A stretch of 32,138 nt of DNA from Lachnospiraceae bacterium. GTDB lineage: Bacteria > Bacillota > Clostridia > Lachnospirales > Lachnospiraceae. The notes beneath the pieces were generated by a model. That model saw nothing but the letters and a program-made list of their open reading frames with translations. It was not told the DNA's origin and did not search any database. Shown one piece after another: positions 15,466-23,572 of this stretch; the first letter of the stretch is position 1; every line of letters begins with the position of its first letter. The position numbers and the translations under genes are program-made. The stretch lies in the NCBI GenBank assembly GCA_016284355.1, contig JAEEOQ010000015.1, positions 1 through 32,138 of the forward strand, given 5' to 3'.

Positions 15466-15658
15466 AAATGCGCTGTTAAACTATGCAATGAAGTGTAAAT
15501 AATCTTTGTGATCAGAGCGAAAATACGAGATAAAAGCCTTTGGATCCGAGCCGTATACAAAAGTGTAGCCAATCCCTTGCTTGCGGTCCAACCAGCTTTT
15601 AGATCGCGTTTTCGGCTGTGAACAAAGGCCGCAGTGCATTTCTCTTAGGAAACAAGAG
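15450..15658. repeat. Large imperfect palindrome: two inverted, diverged copies of a 75-99 base element
   Basis: The outer arms (15450-15471 and 15636-15658) match in 20 or more positions as reverse complements (CTCTTGTTTCCT, GAGAAATGC). The inner arms (15504-15548 and 15584-15627) match less well but along their whole length (CTTTG, CGAAAA, CGA, TAAAAGC, TTGGA, CCG). The left copy has about 24 extra bases between its arms. The centre, 15549-15583, is unpaired. No open reading frame of note lies within. It is either a MITE-like remnant pair or a structured RNA region; I cannot name a family. Confidence 0.65.
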
Positions 15659-15659
15659 A

Positions 15660-15689
15660 AAAAGAGTCCGGTAACGCCCGGGCTCTTTT
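15660..15689. terminator. Terminator-like hairpin next to the palindrome
   Basis: AAAAGAG-T-CCGG pairs with CC-CGG-G-CTCTTTT across a short loop, 12 pairs with one G-T, with T-rich flanks on both strands. Confidence 0.65.
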
Positions 15690-15725
15690 AGGGGATTGCT
15701 TCGCATGGAAAGAAAAAGAAAAAAA

Positions 15726-15755
15726 CACAGAGCGCACCGGTAACCAGGCCCTGTG
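15726..15755 (-). terminator. Second minus-strand terminator downstream of map
   Basis: CACAG and CTGTG close a G+C-rich hairpin that is followed on the minus strand by TTTTTTTCTTTTTC. It could back up the first map terminator. Confidence 0.65.
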
Positions 15756-15768
15756 ACTTAGTCAAAAA

Positions 15769-15793
15769 AGAGGCCTCCAACAAGAAGGCCTCT
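15769..15793 (-). terminator. Intrinsic terminator of map
   Basis: A perfect 8-base-pair stem AGAGGCCT/AGGCCTCT is followed on the minus strand by TTTTTT, about 24 bases past the map stop codon. Confidence 0.88.
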
Positions 15794-15816
15794 AAAACTT
15801 AGTCTATAATTCTTTC

Positions 15817-16689
15817 CTACCAGCTGATAACCTCAGCGCCATCTTCTGTTACAAGGACCTGGATCTCCCACTGAGCGCTTGGCTCGCCGTCGTCTGTATA
15901 TACGGTCCAGTCGTTTTCATCATCTACGAAGATCTCCTGGCAGCCCGCATTTACCATAGGTTCGATGGTAAACATGAGGCCTGGTACAAGGAGCATATCT
16001 GTACCGCGCTTTCCGTTATAGCCTACCCAAGGCTCTTCGTGAAACTCAAGGCCTACGCCGTGTCCGCCGATCTCGCGTACAACTGTGTAGCCGTTAGCTA
16101 CTGCATGATCATGTACCGCCTGGCTCATATCTCCAAGGAAGCCCCAAGGTTTAACCTCTTTAAGGCCCAGCTCTACGCACTCTTTTGTTACACGTACAAG
16201 TCTTTCCTTTTCAGGACTTACCTTGCCGATACAGAACATTCTTGAAGAATCGGAAAAATAACCGTTAAGAATGGTCGAAACGTCAACGTTTATAATGTCG
16301 CCATCGCAAAGAACGGTGTCGTCAGGGATACCGTGGCATACCTGATCGTTTATGGATGTACAGACACTCTTTGGGAAACCTTCGTAATCAAGAGGAGCAG
16401 GAATTCCCCCCATCTCTCTTGTAACTCTGTCTACCCATTCGTTGATATCGTTTGTGGTAACTCCGGCTTTAATGTGCTCAGCCACATAATCAAGTACTGC
16501 AACGTTGATCTTGGCACTTTCCTTGATGCCTGCTATCTGCTCAGGAGTCTTTAAAAGCTCCCTTCCCGGCACCTTTATGCCTTTCTTTCTGTAAGAATCA
16601 ACCTTTGCATCAAAAGCCTCATGGCATAATTTGTACTTTTTACCTGAGCCGCACCAACACGGATCGTTACGACCAATCTTGTGAATCAT
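15817..16689 (-). CDS. map: Methionine aminopeptidase type I with N-terminal SEC-C zinc motif
   Basis: 290 residues. Residues ~5-20 are a SEC-C motif (RNDPCWCGSGKKYKLCH) that binds zinc and is thought to help docking to the ribosome. The rest is the M24 aminopeptidase fold, which removes the initiator Met from new proteins. Metal ligands are visible: the two Asp of VDVSTILNGYFSDSS, His in GGHGVGLEFHEEP, Glu in FTIEPM and Glu in QWEIQVL. The substrate-side His in VCHGIPDD is present. It is the last gene of a run with argF, 11 bases after the argF stop, with AGGAG before its ATG. Confidence 0.95.
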   Translation of the reverse strand: MIHKIGRNDPCWCGSGKKYKLCHEAFDAKVDSYRKKGIKVPGRELLKTPEQIAGIKESAKINVAVLDYVAEHIKAGVTTNDINEWVDRVTREMGGIPAPLDYEGFPKSVCTSINDQVCHGIPDDTVLCDGDIINVDVSTILNGYFSDSSRMFCIGKVSPEKERLVRVTKECVELGLKEVKPWGFLGDMSQAVHDHAVANGYTVVREIGGHGVGLEFHEEPWVGYNGKRGTDMLLVPGLMFTIEPMVNAGCQEIFVDDENDWTVYTDDGEPSAQWEIQVLVTEDGAEVISW

Positions 16690-16700
16690 TTTAAAATCTC

Positions 16701-17690
16701 CTATCTAATTGTGGCCGCGATGATAGCCTTTATGCTGTGCATTCTGTTTTCAGCCTCGTCAAAGACTACATCAGCGTACTTTTCAAATATTTCATCGGTT
16801 ACTTCAAGTTCTTTATAACCGAATTTCTCGTATACTTCTCTGCCTATGCTTGTTCCAAGATCGTGGAACGCAGGCAGGCAGTGCATAAACACCGCATCAG
16901 GCTTCGCATTTGCAAATGCAGCGGCGTTAACCTGATATGGGTAAAGATCTTTAAGTCTCTCTGCCCAGATCTCACTTGGCTCGCCCATAGATACCCAGAC
17001 GTCTGTATAAATAACGTCTGCATCCTTTGTAGCGGTCTTAACGTCTTCTATAAGTTCTATAGTTGCGCCTGTTTTGGCTGCGATCTCCCTGCAGGTATTT
17101 ACAAGGGCTTCGTCAGGGAAATACTTTTTGCAGGTGCATGCCACAAAATGCATACCCATCTTAGCGCAGGCAACCATAAGCGAATTGCCCATATTGTACC
17201 TTGCATCGCCCATATATACAAGCTTTACACCGGAAAGCTTACCCTTTTGCTCTTTGATGGTAAGCAGGTCTGCTATCATCTGTGTCGGGTGGAACTCGTT
17301 TGTAAGGCCGTTCCACACAGGGACACCGGCATACTTTGCAAGATCTTCAACTATAGTCTGTTCAAAACCTCTGTACTCGATACCGTCGTACATCCTTCCA
17401 AGTACTCTTGCGGTATCTGCAATACTCTCTTTCTTACCTATCTGGGAGCCGCTCGGGTCAAGGTAAGTTACATGCATTCCAAGGTCATGTGCCGCCACTT
17501 CAAATGAGCACCTTGTCCTTGTACTGGTCTTTTCGAAAATGAGGGCAATGTTACGCCCCTTAAAATCGTCGTGCATCTCATGTGCTTTCTTCTTTGCCTT
17601 GTACTTTGCCGCAAGATCAACAAGATATTCTATCTCCTCCGGCGTAAGATCAAGTAATTTCAGAAAGCTTCTCCCCTTAAGATCGATCAT
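16701..17690 (-). CDS. argF: Ornithine carbamoyltransferase
   Basis: 329 residues, usual length. The carbamoyl-phosphate motif STRTR is at 56-60, with HPTQ in the middle, the ornithine-loop VSMGE ([13 protein letters not shown]) and the HCLPAFHD motif near residue 270. The SMG loop and HCLP separate it from aspartate carbamoyltransferase. It makes citrulline from ornithine and carbamoyl phosphate in the cytoplasm, either for arginine synthesis or, in the reverse direction, arginine breakdown. No other arg or arc gene lies nearby, so the direction is not settled. Only 2 bases separate it from the upstream membrane-protein gene, whose last codons contain its AGGAG. Confidence 0.96.
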   Translation of the reverse strand: MIDLKGRSFLKLLDLTPEEIEYLVDLAAKYKAKKKAHEMHDDFKGRNIALIFEKTSTRTRCSFEVAAHDLGMHVTYLDPSGSQIGKKESIADTARVLGRMYDGIEYRGFEQTIVEDLAKYAGVPVWNGLTNEFHPTQMIADLLTIKEQKGKLSGVKLVYMGDARYNMGNSLMVACAKMGMHFVACTCKKYFPDEALVNTCREIAAKTGATIELIEDVKTATKDADVIYTDVWVSMGEPSEIWAERLKDLYPYQVNAAAFANAKPDAVFMHCLPAFHDLGTSIGREVYEKFGYKELEVTDEIFEKYADVVFDEAENRMHSIKAIIAATIR

Positions 17691-17692
17691 TT

Positions 17693-18883
17693 TTACTCTC
17701 CTTTGTTTTCTTTGTTTTTGTTCTCTCTTTCTTCCCTGTCTTCCTTTTCTATCTCAAGTACCTCATCCGGCAATTTGCGAAGATTGTTGATATCTGCCGC
17801 CACAGTCTTAAAGTCTGCGATAACATCATCAAAAACTCCCGCCTGATAGAAATTGACAAGGACCATACCTACAGGTATGCCGATAATAAGGCCCGCCATT
17901 CCTCCAAATTTATAACCCACAAACATGAAGAAAAGGGTAAGCAAAGGGTTCATGCCTATAGAGTCTCCCACCATCTTAGGCTGAAGAACCTGCTTGACTA
18001 CCTGACATATGATATATAAAGCAACGAGACCGACAGCAAAAAGGTAATTGCCGTTAAAGATCTCGATCACTGTCCATGGACCAAGGACCGTTCCGGTTCC
18101 AAGTACCGGAAGAAGGTCTAAAAATGCAATAATGAGAGCGATAACAAATGAATAATCAACCCGCATTATTTCAAGGCCTATAAAAAGAATAAGGGTAATA
18201 ACGATCATTATCTTAAACTGTGCCTTGAAATATCCGCCAAAAGCCTTACCGAAATTGTCGCGGATCATGATTATCTTTTCATATACCGCCTTGGGAGTGA
18301 TCTTTTTAATAACAACTGCAAGCTCTTCCCTGTCTGCAACAAAGAAATAAGCCGAAACTATGGTAATGATCACCATAAGAAAGCCTTCAACAAAGCCCTT
18401 TGCAAAACCTGTGGCGCCGTCGGTTCCAGCTTTGCCAAGGTTTGAAAAAATACCTGTTACAAAATCAGTGAAAGAAGCCTCGGCTCTTGTCAAAAGCCCC
18501 TGCACATCCTTTGGAAGCTTATCATATACGCCTCCAAGTTTTGATGTTATAAGGTCAAGCTGGCTTTTAAAAGACTCAATGATATCAGGCGCGCTGTTTA
18601 CAATACCTATGACTTCTTTAACGATAGCTGCCACAACAAGATACATAAGCAGGATAACAATGGCAAGAACAAGCACGATTATAATGACCGAGCCTGCCTT
18701 CCTTTTAATCTTAACATGCTTTTCAAGAAGTTTAACAAGCGGATTTGCTATAAGAGATATCACCCAGCCCACAACAAAAGGCATAAAAAACAGTATAAGT
18801 CTTGGCAGCAAAAAAACGCAAAGCAACACCGTAACGATAAAAACAAGAAGGTTAACTGTTATGCGAAGATATTTCTGTTTCAT
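17693..18883 (-). CDS. AI-2E/UPF0118-family membrane protein
   Basis: 396 residues with about 8 membrane helices. Hallmarks of the family are the N-terminal helix pair, a polar middle region (~70-160, with [25 protein letters not shown]), and the C-terminal block [22 protein letters not shown] followed by [18 protein letters not shown]. Members include the proposed AI-2 exporter TqsA and sodium/proton antiporters; the task here is unknown. The tail (~370-396) is rich in Lys and Glu and probably cytoplasmic. Start ATG 18883 follows GGAGG with good spacing, 17 bases after the zinc-type permease stop. Confidence 0.88.
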   Translation of the reverse strand: MKQKYLRITVNLLVFIVTVLLCVFLLPRLILFFMPFVVGWVISLIANPLVKLLEKHVKIKRKAGSVIIIVLVLAIVILLMYLVVAAIVKEVIGIVNSAPDIIESFKSQLDLITSKLGGVYDKLPKDVQGLLTRAEASFTDFVTGIFSNLGKAGTDGATGFAKGFVEGFLMVIITIVSAYFFVADREELAVVIKKITPKAVYEKIIMIRDNFGKAFGGYFKAQFKIMIVITLILFIGLEIMRVDYSFVIALIIAFLDLLPVLGTGTVLGPWTVIEIFNGNYLFAVGLVALYIICQVVKQVLQPKMVGDSIGMNPLLTLFFMFVGYKFGGMAGLIIGIPVGMVLVNFYQAGVFDDVIADFKTVAADINNLRKLPDEVLEIEKEDREERENKNKENKGE

Positions 18884-18900
18884 CGTAAACGCCTCCGGAT

Positions 18901-19707
18901 TTATTTAAGTAAAGGTCTTACAAACAATGTAATAAAAAATATGATTGCCGCAAATACTACTATCATAGGACCTGCCGCAACATTTATAAAGTATGAGAGC
19001 AAAAGCCCCATTATGCCGCAAAACAGTGCTATAGCCACCGAAAAAATGTGGTACTCTTTCTCATTTGAAGAAAGATTTCTTGCCGCTGCAGCAGGCACTA
19101 TAAGCAGGGCGTTGATTATAAGGATCCCCACCCACTTGATGGTAAGCATTACGATAAGTGCAAGAAGGATCGCAAAAAGGTTGTCGTAAAGTTTAACATT
19201 TAAGCCGCGGCTCTTTGCAAGGCTTTCACTTATGCTTATCTCATGAAGGCTGTTAAAGCATACCGCCCAGAAGATCAGGGTTACGGCAAGAACAATTGCG
19301 ATAATGATAACCTGTTTTCTTGATATGCTTAAGATATCGCCAACAAGGAGCCCTGAGTACTTTGAAAAATTGCCGCCCTTAGAGAGTATAACAAGACCAA
19401 GTGCTGTCGAAAGCGAGGCAAATACCGAGATAACGGTATCATTTGAGATGACATTTTTCCTTTTTATAAAATTTAAAAGAAGCGCAAATGCCACGCCAAA
19501 GAGAGCCATGGAAAGGTCAGTATCTGCTATTCCAAGAAGAACGCCTATACCCATGCCGGTAAGAGCTGAATGCCCCAGGGCATCTGAGAAAAACGCCATC
19601 TTTTTGCTCACCACAACGGTTCCAAGCAAGCCAAAAAGCGGTGTGATAACAAGCACCGCAAGAAAAGCATTTTTCATAAACTCATATTTTAGCATCTCGC
19701 TTATCAT
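18901..19707 (-). CDS. Second zinc-type ABC transporter permease
   Basis: 268 residues, 7-9 membrane helices, ABC-3 family. Conserved blocks are VVSKKMAFFSDALGHSALTGMGIGVLLG near residues 30-58 and KWVGILIINALLIVPAAAARNLS near 190-213. It differs clearly in sequence from the permease at 6020-6862, so it is not a recent duplicate. Its ATG overlaps the stop codon of the ATPase gene (ATGA). It would take metal from the binding protein at 20513-21418 across the membrane. Confidence 0.9.
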   Translation of the reverse strand: MISEMLKYEFMKNAFLAVLVITPLFGLLGTVVVSKKMAFFSDALGHSALTGMGIGVLLGIADTDLSMALFGVAFALLLNFIKRKNVISNDTVISVFASLSTALGLVILSKGGNFSKYSGLLVGDILSISRKQVIIIAIVLAVTLIFWAVCFNSLHEISISESLAKSRGLNVKLYDNLFAILLALIVMLTIKWVGILIINALLIVPAAAARNLSSNEKEYHIFSVAIALFCGIMGLLLSYFINVAAGPMIVVFAAIIFFITLFVRPLLK

Positions 19708-20450
19708 ACATTTACTCCAAACACACCGTTAAACTCCGGACTTTCGTATACCTCCTCAGGTGTACCCTGACAGAGCACGGTTTTATCTATAAGGACCACG
19801 GTATCTGCATATTCCTTTACGTACTCAAGATCGTGGGAAACAAGGATAACCGCAAGGTCATATTTATCTTTTATAAGTTTTAAGGTATCGTAGAAAGACT
19901 TGATCCCGTTTGCATCAATACCTGCAGCCGGCTCATCAAGTACCAGAAGATTTGGTACCGGCATAGTGGCAAGCGAAAGAAGCACTCTTTGAAGTTCTCC
20001 TCCCGAAAGGTCACATACGCACTTATCAATGAGGTCACTCGCCTGAAATACATCAAGATGCTCTTTGACCATATCGTATACCTTTTTCCTTTTGCCAAGG
20101 AAAACAGGGAACTTTGTAACATACCCGGCTATAAGGTCATATACGCTTATAGGGCTGTTCTTTTCGATGTGGAGCGACTGCGGAACATATCCTATCTTAA
20201 GCTTTTTGGTCTTTCCGTCTTTAAGATCCGTAAACTTGATCTCGCCCTCATGAGGGATCTCGCCAAGTATACACTTAAGAAGGGTGGATTTTCCGGCCCC
20301 GTTGCGTCCTATTACTGCGGTAAGCGATCCGCAGTGAACGTGAAGATTTATATCCTGCAATATAACATCTCCGCCGATAGTCACGCCAAGATTATTCATT
20401 TTTATGCAATGAAAGCCGCAACCGTGCTTTATCTCATGTTTATGCGCCAT
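19704..20450 (-). CDS. Second zinc-type ABC transporter ATP-binding protein with Cys/His-rich N-terminus
   Basis: 248 residues. Walker A GRNGAGKST, signature LSGGELQRVLLSLA, Walker B LLVLDEPAAGID and H-loop SHD are intact. The first 17 residues are unusual: MAHKHEIKHGCGFHCIK gives His3, His5, His9, Cys11, His14 and Cys15 before the ATPase fold starts at about residue 18, enough ligands for a metal site on the cytoplasmic side. The alternative ATG at Met18 has no ribosome site, so the N-terminus appears real. A GGGCGG-like ribosome site is weak. The 62-base gap before it holds a weak hairpin with a T run and a lone TATAAT. Confidence 0.9.
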   Translation of the reverse strand: MAHKHEIKHGCGFHCIKMNNLGVTIGGDVILQDINLHVHCGSLTAVIGRNGAGKSTLLKCILGEIPHEGEIKFTDLKDGKTKKLKIGYVPQSLHIEKNSPISVYDLIAGYVTKFPVFLGKRKKVYDMVKEHLDVFQASDLIDKCVCDLSGGELQRVLLSLATMPVPNLLVLDEPAAGIDANGIKSFYDTLKLIKDKYDLAVILVSHDLEYVKEYADTVVLIDKTVLCQGTPEEVYESPEFNGVFGVNV

Positions 20451-20512
20451 CTTTTACCGCCCATATATTAATAAAAAACCTGCTTTGGTTTGATTATATC
20501 ATACTCTTCAGA

Positions 20513-21418
20513 TTAAAAATACTTTTTTAATTTATCAAGGTTATCCTTCATGCCGTTTATCCAGGCATCTTTGCTTCCATCACCCGTTACAAGGGAGTCA
20601 AGCACAAGGACGTCGGCTCCTGTCTCTTCTGCGATCCTGTCTGCTATAGAGAGTCTGTACTGCTCTTCAACTATGATAAAATCAATGTTTTGCGAATTTA
20701 CCGTATCTACCACTTCCGCAAGTTCACCTGCAGAAAGAGCGCTGTTGTCGCCTTCTACTTCTACTGCAGCCAGAACGTCAACCGGAGCAAAAAGAGAAAG
20801 ATACTCAAATGCTTCGTGGAAGATAATGGTGTTTCTCCTGTTTTCTTTACCGGCAAAAAAGCTCTCGTACTCTTTAGCGACCTCGTCTATTTTTGCGGTA
20901 TATTTATCAAGATTTTCAAAATACTTTTCTTTATTTGCAGGGTCTGCATCTGCAAGACCTTTTGCCATATTTTCTGCCTGCTTTTTGTACCTTGAAGGCT
21001 CAAGCCATGCGTGCGCGTTATACTCGCCCTCTTCCTCATCGCTTTCAAGCATATCAACGCCCTCATCCGTATAAAGAAGAGTAAGCCCCGGCATCTCTGA
21101 AACCACCTTCTCTACAAAGGTTTCCATCCCGCCGCCGTTAAGCACAAAAATATCAGCATCCTCAAGTTTTTTCATATCTTCAGTGGTCATCTGATAGTCG
21201 TGAAGACATCCGGTCTGATTTGGAGTCATATTGCTGACGCTTACGCCGTCTATACCATCGCAAAGGTTTTCAGCTATAACATAAACCGGGTAAAAACTGG
21301 CTACTATTTTCTTTTCATCGCTTTGTCTGCCGGTGTTTTTGCCTATGGCAATGACCCCTGCGGCTGCGGCAACAAGTACGAGAAATATAACTGCAAGCAC
21401 TCCTGCTTTCTTTTTCAT
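20513..21418 (-). CDS. Second zinc-type ABC transporter substrate-binding protein, membrane-anchored
   Basis: 301 residues. The N-terminal helix (~5-26) has no lipobox Cys, so it is anchored by an uncleaved helix or cut by signal peptidase I. The A-1 cluster fold has candidate metal ligands His73 (GCLHDYQMT), His136 (NAHAWLEPS), His201 (IIFHEAFEYL) and Glu251/Glu252 (FIIVEEQ). This three-His set is nearer the classic zinc site than that of the first system. The loop between the first two His is short and acidic (ESDEEEGEYNAH), with no His run. AGGAGG lies 6 bases before ATG 21418. It leads a run of genes down to map. Confidence 0.9.
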   Translation of the reverse strand: MKKKAGVLAVIFLVLVAAAAGVIAIGKNTGRQSDEKKIVASFYPVYVIAENLCDGIDGVSVSNMTPNQTGCLHDYQMTTEDMKKLEDADIFVLNGGGMETFVEKVVSEMPGLTLLYTDEGVDMLESDEEEGEYNAHAWLEPSRYKKQAENMAKGLADADPANKEKYFENLDKYTAKIDEVAKEYESFFAGKENRRNTIIFHEAFEYLSLFAPVDVLAAVEVEGDNSALSAGELAEVVDTVNSQNIDFIIVEEQYRLSIADRIAEETGADVLVLDSLVTGDGSKDAWINGMKDNLDKLKKYF

Positions 21419-21462
21419 GAATGTCCTCCTAAAAATATTACAACTATGCCATTATACAGATA

Positions 21463-21489
21463 ATACCGGGTTTACTTTGCACCCGGTAT
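21463..21489 (-). terminator. Hairpin between xpt and the second zinc-type system, probable terminator
   Basis: A perfect 9-base-pair stem (ATACCGGGT with ACCCGGTAT, 9-base loop) lies 13 bases past the xpt stop. The T-rich tail is weak (ATTATCTG) and leads straight into TATAAT (21456-21451), the likely -10 of the next operon, so it may act as an operator instead. Confidence 0.5.
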
Positions 21490-21502
21490 CATATGTCAAG
21501 TA

Positions 21503-22078
21503 TTAATCTCTGAAAGTTACGCCATTTTCCTCGCTCATAGCATCAACTATGGCAAGTGACTCTACTCTGACTCCCTTATCGCGGAGCATCTTTCCGCCCG
21601 GCTGGAAGCCTTTTTCTATAACTATGCCACATCCTACAAGTGTGGCTCCCGCATCTTTTACAAGCTGCGAAAGTCCCATAAGTGCCGCACCGTTTGCAAG
21701 GAAATCGTCTATGATAAGAACTTTGTCATCAGGACCGAGGTAATCCTTTGAAACTATAATGTCGTAAACTCTTCCGTGGGTAAAGGATTCTACTTTGCTG
21801 GTGTAAACATCTCCGGCGATATTCTTTGTCTGATTCTTTTTGGCAAATACAACAGGAACATGAAAATATCTTGCGGCTATGCAGGCAATACCAATACCTG
21901 AAGCCTCTATAGTAAGGATCTTGGTAATCTTTTCGTCTTCAAATCTTCTTGCAAATTCCTTACCTATCTCTTCAAAAAGTTCAATGTCCATCTGGTGATT
22001 TAAAAATGAATCAACCTTAAGTACATCGGTTCCGCGGACCTTTCCGTCTTTTCTGATTCTTTCCTTAAGCAGTTCCAT
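21503..22078 (-). CDS. xpt: Xanthine phosphoribosyltransferase
   Basis: 191 residues, usual length. The PRPP-binding motif is [14 protein letters not shown] (120-133). The N-terminal block [29 protein letters not shown] is characteristic of Xpt; other type I phosphoribosyltransferases lack it. It turns xanthine plus PRPP into XMP for purine salvage in the cytoplasm. In many Firmicutes xpt carries a guanine riboswitch, but here the start is only 11 bases past the foldase stop codon, so it is co-transcribed with that gene and no riboswitch fits. Confidence 0.95.
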   Translation of the reverse strand: MELLKERIRKDGKVRGTDVLKVDSFLNHQMDIELFEEIGKEFARRFEDEKITKILTIEASGIGIACIAARYFHVPVVFAKKNQTKNIAGDVYTSKVESFTHGRVYDIIVSKDYLGPDDKVLIIDDFLANGAALMGLSQLVKDAGATLVGCGIVIEKGFQPGGKMLRDKGVRVESLAIVDAMSEENGVTFRD

Positions 22079-22089
22079 GGTCGTTCTCC

Positions 22090-23286
22090 TTATTTTTCAA
22101 CAGCGTTATCAAGTACAAACTGCATTGTTTTTCTGAGTAAAATGTTGTCTTTTATGATCTGTCCGTAAACTTCTTCAAGGGCTTCCCTGCTCTCGTAGGT
22201 AGTACCCATCTGAGCGTAAGCTGTATCAAGACCCTCATTATACTCTTCATCACTTACGGTAAAGCCTTCTTTTGCAGCAATCGTTCTAAAAAGAACTACC
22301 TGACCTGAAGTACCGATAGCGTAGGAGTTAAGGTAAGCAGTAAAGCTGTCAAGAGTTGTTCCAAGGTAAGAATTGATGAACTCCTCAAACTCCATTCCGT
22401 TGTCTTTTGCAGCTTTTGCGTAAAGGTCATACTGTGAATTGTAATAAGTATCGTATGTATCCTGTGGCACTGCTTTTAACTTGCAATTGTTAACAAGTGT
22501 AGTAAATATCTCGTTCTGCTTTTCACTCTCAGCGTCTGAAAGCTTCTGCTCGCGAAGCTCCGCTTTAGCATTTGTCTCAAAAGCAGCGATGTTTTCATAC
22601 TCTGTATTCTCTGCTATATAAGTATCTGTATAATCAGGAAGAACTGTTTCTGAAATATACTTAACGTTACAATGGAAAATAGCCTCTGCACCGTTAAGCT
22701 CGCTTCCTGCTGAGCCTTCAGGTCTGTAGGCCTCAGGGAATGTAACCTTAACATCAAAATCTGTACCCGGCATCTGGCCCACTACCTGCTCTTCAAAGCC
22801 CGGGATAAATGAGCCTGAACCAATAACGAGAGAGTCGATGGTTCCTGTGCCGCCGTCAAACTGTGTATCGTCAGAAGCAAGATGTCCTTCGTAGTACATG
22901 CAGACATCGTCACCGTCTTTTACAGCTCTGTCGGTAATCTGGTTCTTTGTGGCTTTTTCCTGAAGGAAATTGTTTACATAGTTCTTAACGTCTGAATCTG
23001 TAACTTCTACAGTAACAGGAGTATAAGCAATACCCTTGTAATCGTTTACTTCGATAAACTGTGCGTAATACTCAAGTGCATTTGAGCCATCTTCTGCAAG
23101 AGCGATCTCAGGAGTAACAGGCTTAACGTCGCTCATATCCTGCTGCTCACTACTCTCATCTCCTGTACCGGTACCTTCGGCAGCGCTGCTGTTATTTGTA
23201 TCTGCATCTGCCTCTTTAGTCTTTCCACATGCACTAAGTCCTAAAACAAGGCATATTAAAAGCAAAAATACTATTGATCTTTTCAT
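22090..23286 (-). CDS. FKBP-type peptidyl-prolyl isomerase lipoprotein, trigger-factor-like
   Basis: 398 residues. Lipoprotein signal ending at Cys20 (LGLSACGK), then an acidic Ser/Gly linker. Residues ~135-220 are an FKBP domain ([54 protein letters not shown]). The C-terminal ~170 residues are helical and resemble the chaperone arm of trigger factor ([40 protein letters not shown]). It likely helps fold exported proteins at the outer face of the membrane, a role like that of PrsA. It has a strong promoter and is followed by xpt in one operon; no functional link between the two is apparent. Confidence 0.9.
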   Translation of the reverse strand: MKRSIVFLLLICLVLGLSACGKTKEADADTNNSSAAEGTGTGDESSEQQDMSDVKPVTPEIALAEDGSNALEYYAQFIEVNDYKGIAYTPVTVEVTDSDVKNYVNNFLQEKATKNQITDRAVKDGDDVCMYYEGHLASDDTQFDGGTGTIDSLVIGSGSFIPGFEEQVVGQMPGTDFDVKVTFPEAYRPEGSAGSELNGAEAIFHCNVKYISETVLPDYTDTYIAENTEYENIAAFETNAKAELREQKLSDAESEKQNEIFTTLVNNCKLKAVPQDTYDTYYNSQYDLYAKAAKDNGMEFEEFINSYLGTTLDSFTAYLNSYAIGTSGQVVLFRTIAAKEGFTVSDEEYNEGLDTAYAQMGTTYESREALEEVYGQIIKDNILLRKTMQFVLDNAVEK

Positions 23287-23326
23287 TCAAAAATCCTCTT
23301 CTTTCTTATGTAAAACTGCATTTCGC

Positions 23327-23355
23327 ATTATAGCACAGAATTGTGTCCATTTCAA
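23327..23355 (-). promoter_or_regulatory. Sigma-A-type promoter of the foldase-xpt operon
   Basis: TTGAAA (23355-23350), a 17-base spacer and perfect TATAAT (23332-23327), about 40 bases before the start codon. Confidence 0.8.
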
Positions 23356-23380
23356 GAATTCACCCAAATCTGCATAGTAA

Positions 23381-23409
23381 AATAGGACGCTTTGGGGAAG
23401 CGTCCTATT
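23381..23409 (-). terminator. Intrinsic terminator of the three-adaptor export operon
   Basis: A perfect 10-base-pair stem AATAGGACGC/GCGTCCTATT with a 9-base loop; on the minus strand TTTTACTATG follows. It lies 163 bases past the last stop codon, and the stretch between holds only a weak TGCACAAA/TTTGTGCA inverted repeat. Confidence 0.8.
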
Positions 23410-23572
23410 TTGGAGAAGGTATTTTTGTTACTTATGGGGTGTAGCAAAAACTATATAATGTATTGGGGTTTACGAGTGTTATTATATCAGCAGTCGCAAC
23501 ATAAGTGTGCACAAACTTTGCCCTAAATTAAATTTTCTTTTGTGCAATTTGCCATACTCGTTAACAAACTGT

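Larger units (their letters stand above)
15217..15816. other. 600-base gene-free stretch with a promoter, a large palindrome and four terminator-like hairpins
   Basis: No credible gene was found. From left to right it holds the promoter of the Big_2 gene (15263-15291), a bidirectional terminator (15347-15383), a hairpin (15389-15465), a ~209-base imperfect palindrome (15450-15658), and three further terminator-like stems up to the end of map. The dense secondary structure points to a structured RNA or a decayed repeat element. Confidence 0.7.

Noticed and set aside
15390-15572. 60-residue minus-strand frame in the gene-free stretch
   Set aside because: No ribosome site, no family resemblance, and it runs across the palindrome arms.
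16737-17507. 256-residue plus-strand frame
   Set aside because: It lies wholly opposite argF, whose motifs are intact.
21451-21500. TTGACA (21500-21495) and TATAAT (21456-21451) read as one promoter
   Set aside because: The gap is 38 bases, far from 17; the TATAAT may still be a -10 with a poor -35.
22079-22089. Guanine riboswitch ahead of xpt
   Set aside because: Only 11 bases separate xpt from the preceding gene, too few for the aptamer.
23508-23546. TGCACAAA/TTTGTGCA inverted repeat after the AbrB-tailed ATPase gene
   Set aside because: Short arms, A+T-rich loop and no T run; probably chance.
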